Source: a bacterium (lineage in GTDB: Bacteria; Fidelibacterota; Marinisomatia; Marinisomatales; JAHJCW01). From it: a DNA stretch of 7,687 bases. The stretch covers positions 1-7,687 of the forward strand of contig JAUXHY010000048.1 in NCBI GenBank assembly GCA_030621275.1, read 5' to 3'. The translations under genes were made by a program, and so were the position numbers. Below, piece after piece: positions 5,956 to 7,687 of the stretch. Below the pieces are notes generated by a model that made no database searches, had not been told where the DNA came from, and saw only the letters and a program-made list of their open reading frames with translations. Each line of letters starts with the position of its first letter. Within the stretch, counting starts at the first letter, position 1.

Positions 5956-6869
5956 ATTCTGAACTAACAGTTATTGTTTGTACATATAACCGCGGTCATT
6001 TATTATCCGAGACAATTCCAACTATCTTTCAGCAAAATGTTTTAAATGATCGTTATCAAGTACTTATTGTAAATAATAACTCAACGGATAACACGTCAGA
6101 AATCTTAAATGGATTTATTAAACAATACGATAATCTTTCTGTAATCAATGAATCAAAACAAGGATTAGGATACGCCAAAAATGCCGGAATGAATACCGCT
6201 ACTACAGAGTGGATAGTATATCTGGATGATGATGCTAAAGTACCAAAAGATTTTATAAAAAAAGCGATAAGTAATATAAATAACTCTAATTTTCAATGTT
6301 TTGGTGGAGTGTATCTACCATGGTATAAATATGGTAAACCAAATTGGTTTCTCGATAAATATGCATCTAATAGTGATAAACTATCTGAATTTGATATACT
6401 CAAAGAAGATTTTATTGCTGGAGGTATTATGGCCATTAAAAAATCCATACTAAATAAATTTAATGGGTTTCCTGTAAATTTGGGAATGAGTGGTAATCAT
6501 GTAGCATATGGCGAAGAAACATTTTTGCAGATTAGTATGAGAAATGTAGGTATAGACATCGGATATGACCCAAATTGGGTAATTTATCATCTAGTAAATC
6601 GTTATAAATTGTCTCCTTGGTGGTTTATAAAAAGTGGTTTTGCGAGCGGTCGCGATTCTTGGGCAACGTATGAGAAACAAGTATCTATGAAGAAAATTCT
6701 AATATACTGTTTTAGATCAATTAAATTATTCTTCGTTAATCTTTTCCAGTTCACACCAAAATTGATTACTACAAATTACAAGTGGCAAAATTGGTTAATC
6801 GATATATTAAGACCGTCCGTGTTAAAATTCGGTCAAATACAAGGCGGAATTAAACTTCTTTTTAAGTGA
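5952..6869 (+). CDS. GT2 family glycosyltransferase, second of three
   Basis: A 305-residue GT-A glycosyltransferase of a different subgroup from its neighbours. Motifs are LTVIVCTYNR (5-14), NNNSTDNT (41-48), the metal-binding LDDDAKVP (91-98), GGIMAIKK (157-164) where the acceptor site is expected, and GEETFLQISM (187-196) with the putative catalytic base. The following YDPNWVIYHLV (205-215) fits the family pattern in which a histidine follows the catalytic helix. The tail from about 247 is rich in aromatic, aliphatic and basic residues, suggesting peripheral membrane contact. It begins at an ATGA overlap with the preceding gene. A weak AGAAAG (5941-5946) is the only possible ribosome site, so coupled translation is likely. 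Sugar specificity is unknown. Confidence 0.92.
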   Translation: MNSELTVIVCTYNRGHLLSETIPTIFQQNVLNDRYQVLIVNNNSTDNTSEILNGFIKQYDNLSVINESKQGLGYAKNAGMNTATTEWIVYLDDDAKVPKDFIKKAISNINNSNFQCFGGVYLPWYKYGKPNWFLDKYASNSDKLSEFDILKEDFIAGGIMAIKKSILNKFNGFPVNLGMSGNHVAYGEETFLQISMRNVGIDIGYDPNWVIYHLVNRYKLSPWWFIKSGFASGRDSWATYEKQVSMKKILIYCFRSIKLFFVNLFQFTPKLITTNYKWQNWLIDILRPSVLKFGQIQGGIKLLFK

Positions 6870-6870
6870 T

Positions 6871-7687
6871 ATGGCGCACAACATAAAAAAAACCATTGCG
6901 GTAATTATTCCAACTTATAATCGTGCAAATACAATAGTTGCATGTATTGAATCAGTCTTGTCCCAATCATATCCGGTCAATGAAATTATTGTTATAAATG
7001 ATAGTTCAATCGATGATACAATTGAACAATTAGAAATATTCAAAGAAAGACTAATAATATTAAAAACAAATACACAATCCGGTGCTCAAGCGGCAAGAAA
7101 TATCGGTATTAAAACCGCTAAATCCGATTGGATTGCCTTCTTGGATTCAGATGATGAATGGCTACCCAATAAATTAGAGAAACAAATAGCGGCTTTAAAA
7201 ACCACAAATAATAATCCTATGACAGTTGTTCATAGCGATTGTTACATTAAAAATATTGATTCTAGTGATACAAAACATTGGAAACTTGACAAAATCGACG
7301 GAAAAAATATTTATAAACAGTTATTAACAAAATCAGGTACGTTTTTTCCGGCGATATTGACTTCAAAAAAAGCATTGGCCAAGATAAACTTCCTTGATGA
7401 AAATGTTCCGTCTTTTCATGAATGGGACACAGCAATTAGATTAGCAAAATTTTGCAGATTCATTCATATTGAAGAACCATTATTTGTTTATAATATTCAT
7501 GAAAATACTATTTCAAAAAATTCAGATAAATCCATACAGGGATATCAATACATAATTAATAAGTTTAAAAATGAAATTATTGAATTATGTGGAGAAGAAA
7601 TATTTACTAACCACTTGATAACTAATTCGGTAATGGCTCTAAATAGTAATGAGAATCAATTGGGTCGTGTAATTATTAAACAGATAC
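6871..7687 (+). CDS. GT2 family glycosyltransferase, third of three, 3' truncated by window edge
   Basis: The frame opens with ATG one base after the stop of the previous glycosyltransferase and stays open for 272 codons to the end of the window, so the C-terminus is missing. The translation begins MAHNIKKTIAVIIPTYNR and shows the GT-A nucleotide-binding segment INDSSIDDT (42-50), SGAQAARNIGI (70-80) typical of GT2 enzymes, and the metal-binding LDSDDEWLPNKLEKQ (91-105). HEWDTAIRLA (183-192) stands where family members carry E-D-x-D-x-W-x-R-L, so E184 or D186 is the probable catalytic base. It is closer in motif style to the first glycosyltransferase than to the second. Its place in the run suggests a further sugar addition to the same glycan. 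Confidence 0.92.
   Translation, partial: MAHNIKKTIAVIIPTYNRANTIVACIESVLSQSYPVNEIIVINDSSIDDTIEQLEIFKERLIILKTNTQSGAQAARNIGIKTAKSDWIAFLDSDDEWLPNKLEKQIAALKTTNNNPMTVVHSDCYIKNIDSSDTKHWKLDKIDGKNIYKQLLTKSGTFFPAILTSKKALAKINFLDENVPSFHEWDTAIRLAKFCRFIHIEEPLFVYNIHENTISKNSDKSIQGYQYIINKFKNEIIELCGEEIFTNHLITNSVMALNSNENQLGRVIIKQI

Noticed and set aside
1..7687. CRISPR array, tRNA/rRNA genes, insertion sequence or attachment site
   Set aside because: No regularly spaced repeats, RNA-like stem sets, transposase motifs or terminal inverted repeats were noticed; coding sequence fills nearly all of the window.

Overview
The window is one same-strand, tightly packed gene run of about 7.7 kb and AT-rich (roughly one third G+C by eye). 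It reads as part of a bacterial surface-polysaccharide (O-antigen, capsule or S-layer glycan) locus. Most genes lack a clear Shine-Dalgarno site; one (before the gene at 2100) is strong. Low G+C with weak Shine-Dalgarno use would fit a Bacteroidota/Ignavibacteriota-type organism, but this is a weak inference and the host cannot be named from the sequence.

Left module (1-3360), sugar supply: a GHMP-family heptose-7-phosphate kinase cut by the left window edge, an HAD phosphatase of the GmhB/HisB type, a divergent SIS-domain sugar-phosphate isomerase, a short transaldolase, and a second, different SIS-domain protein. Kinase, phosphatase and SIS isomerase are the known enzyme types of the route sedoheptulose-7-phosphate -> heptose-7-phosphate -> heptose-1,7-bisphosphate -> heptose-1-phosphate. 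A transaldolase inside the run suggests local supply of sedoheptulose-7-phosphate or of a related ketose phosphate. The nucleotidyltransferase needed to make the NDP-sugar is not in the window and may lie upstream.

Right module (3398-7687), assembly: an asparagine-synthase-like protein without an N-terminal catalytic cysteine, then three GT2 (GT-A fold) glycosyltransferases. The first two junctions are ATGA stop/start overlaps, the third is a 1-base gap, and the last glycosyltransferase runs off the right edge. No Wzx flippase, polymerase, ABC exporter, RNA gene, mobile element, CRISPR array or convincing terminator was seen. No intergenic gap exceeds 37 bases, so any promoter is probably upstream of the window.

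The points most worth a second look are the pairing of two non-equivalent SIS proteins, both with changed GmhA active-site positions, around a transaldolase with transaldolase-type rather than fructose-6-phosphate-aldolase-type residues, and the cysteine-less asparagine-synthase-like protein that opens the glycosyltransferase run.
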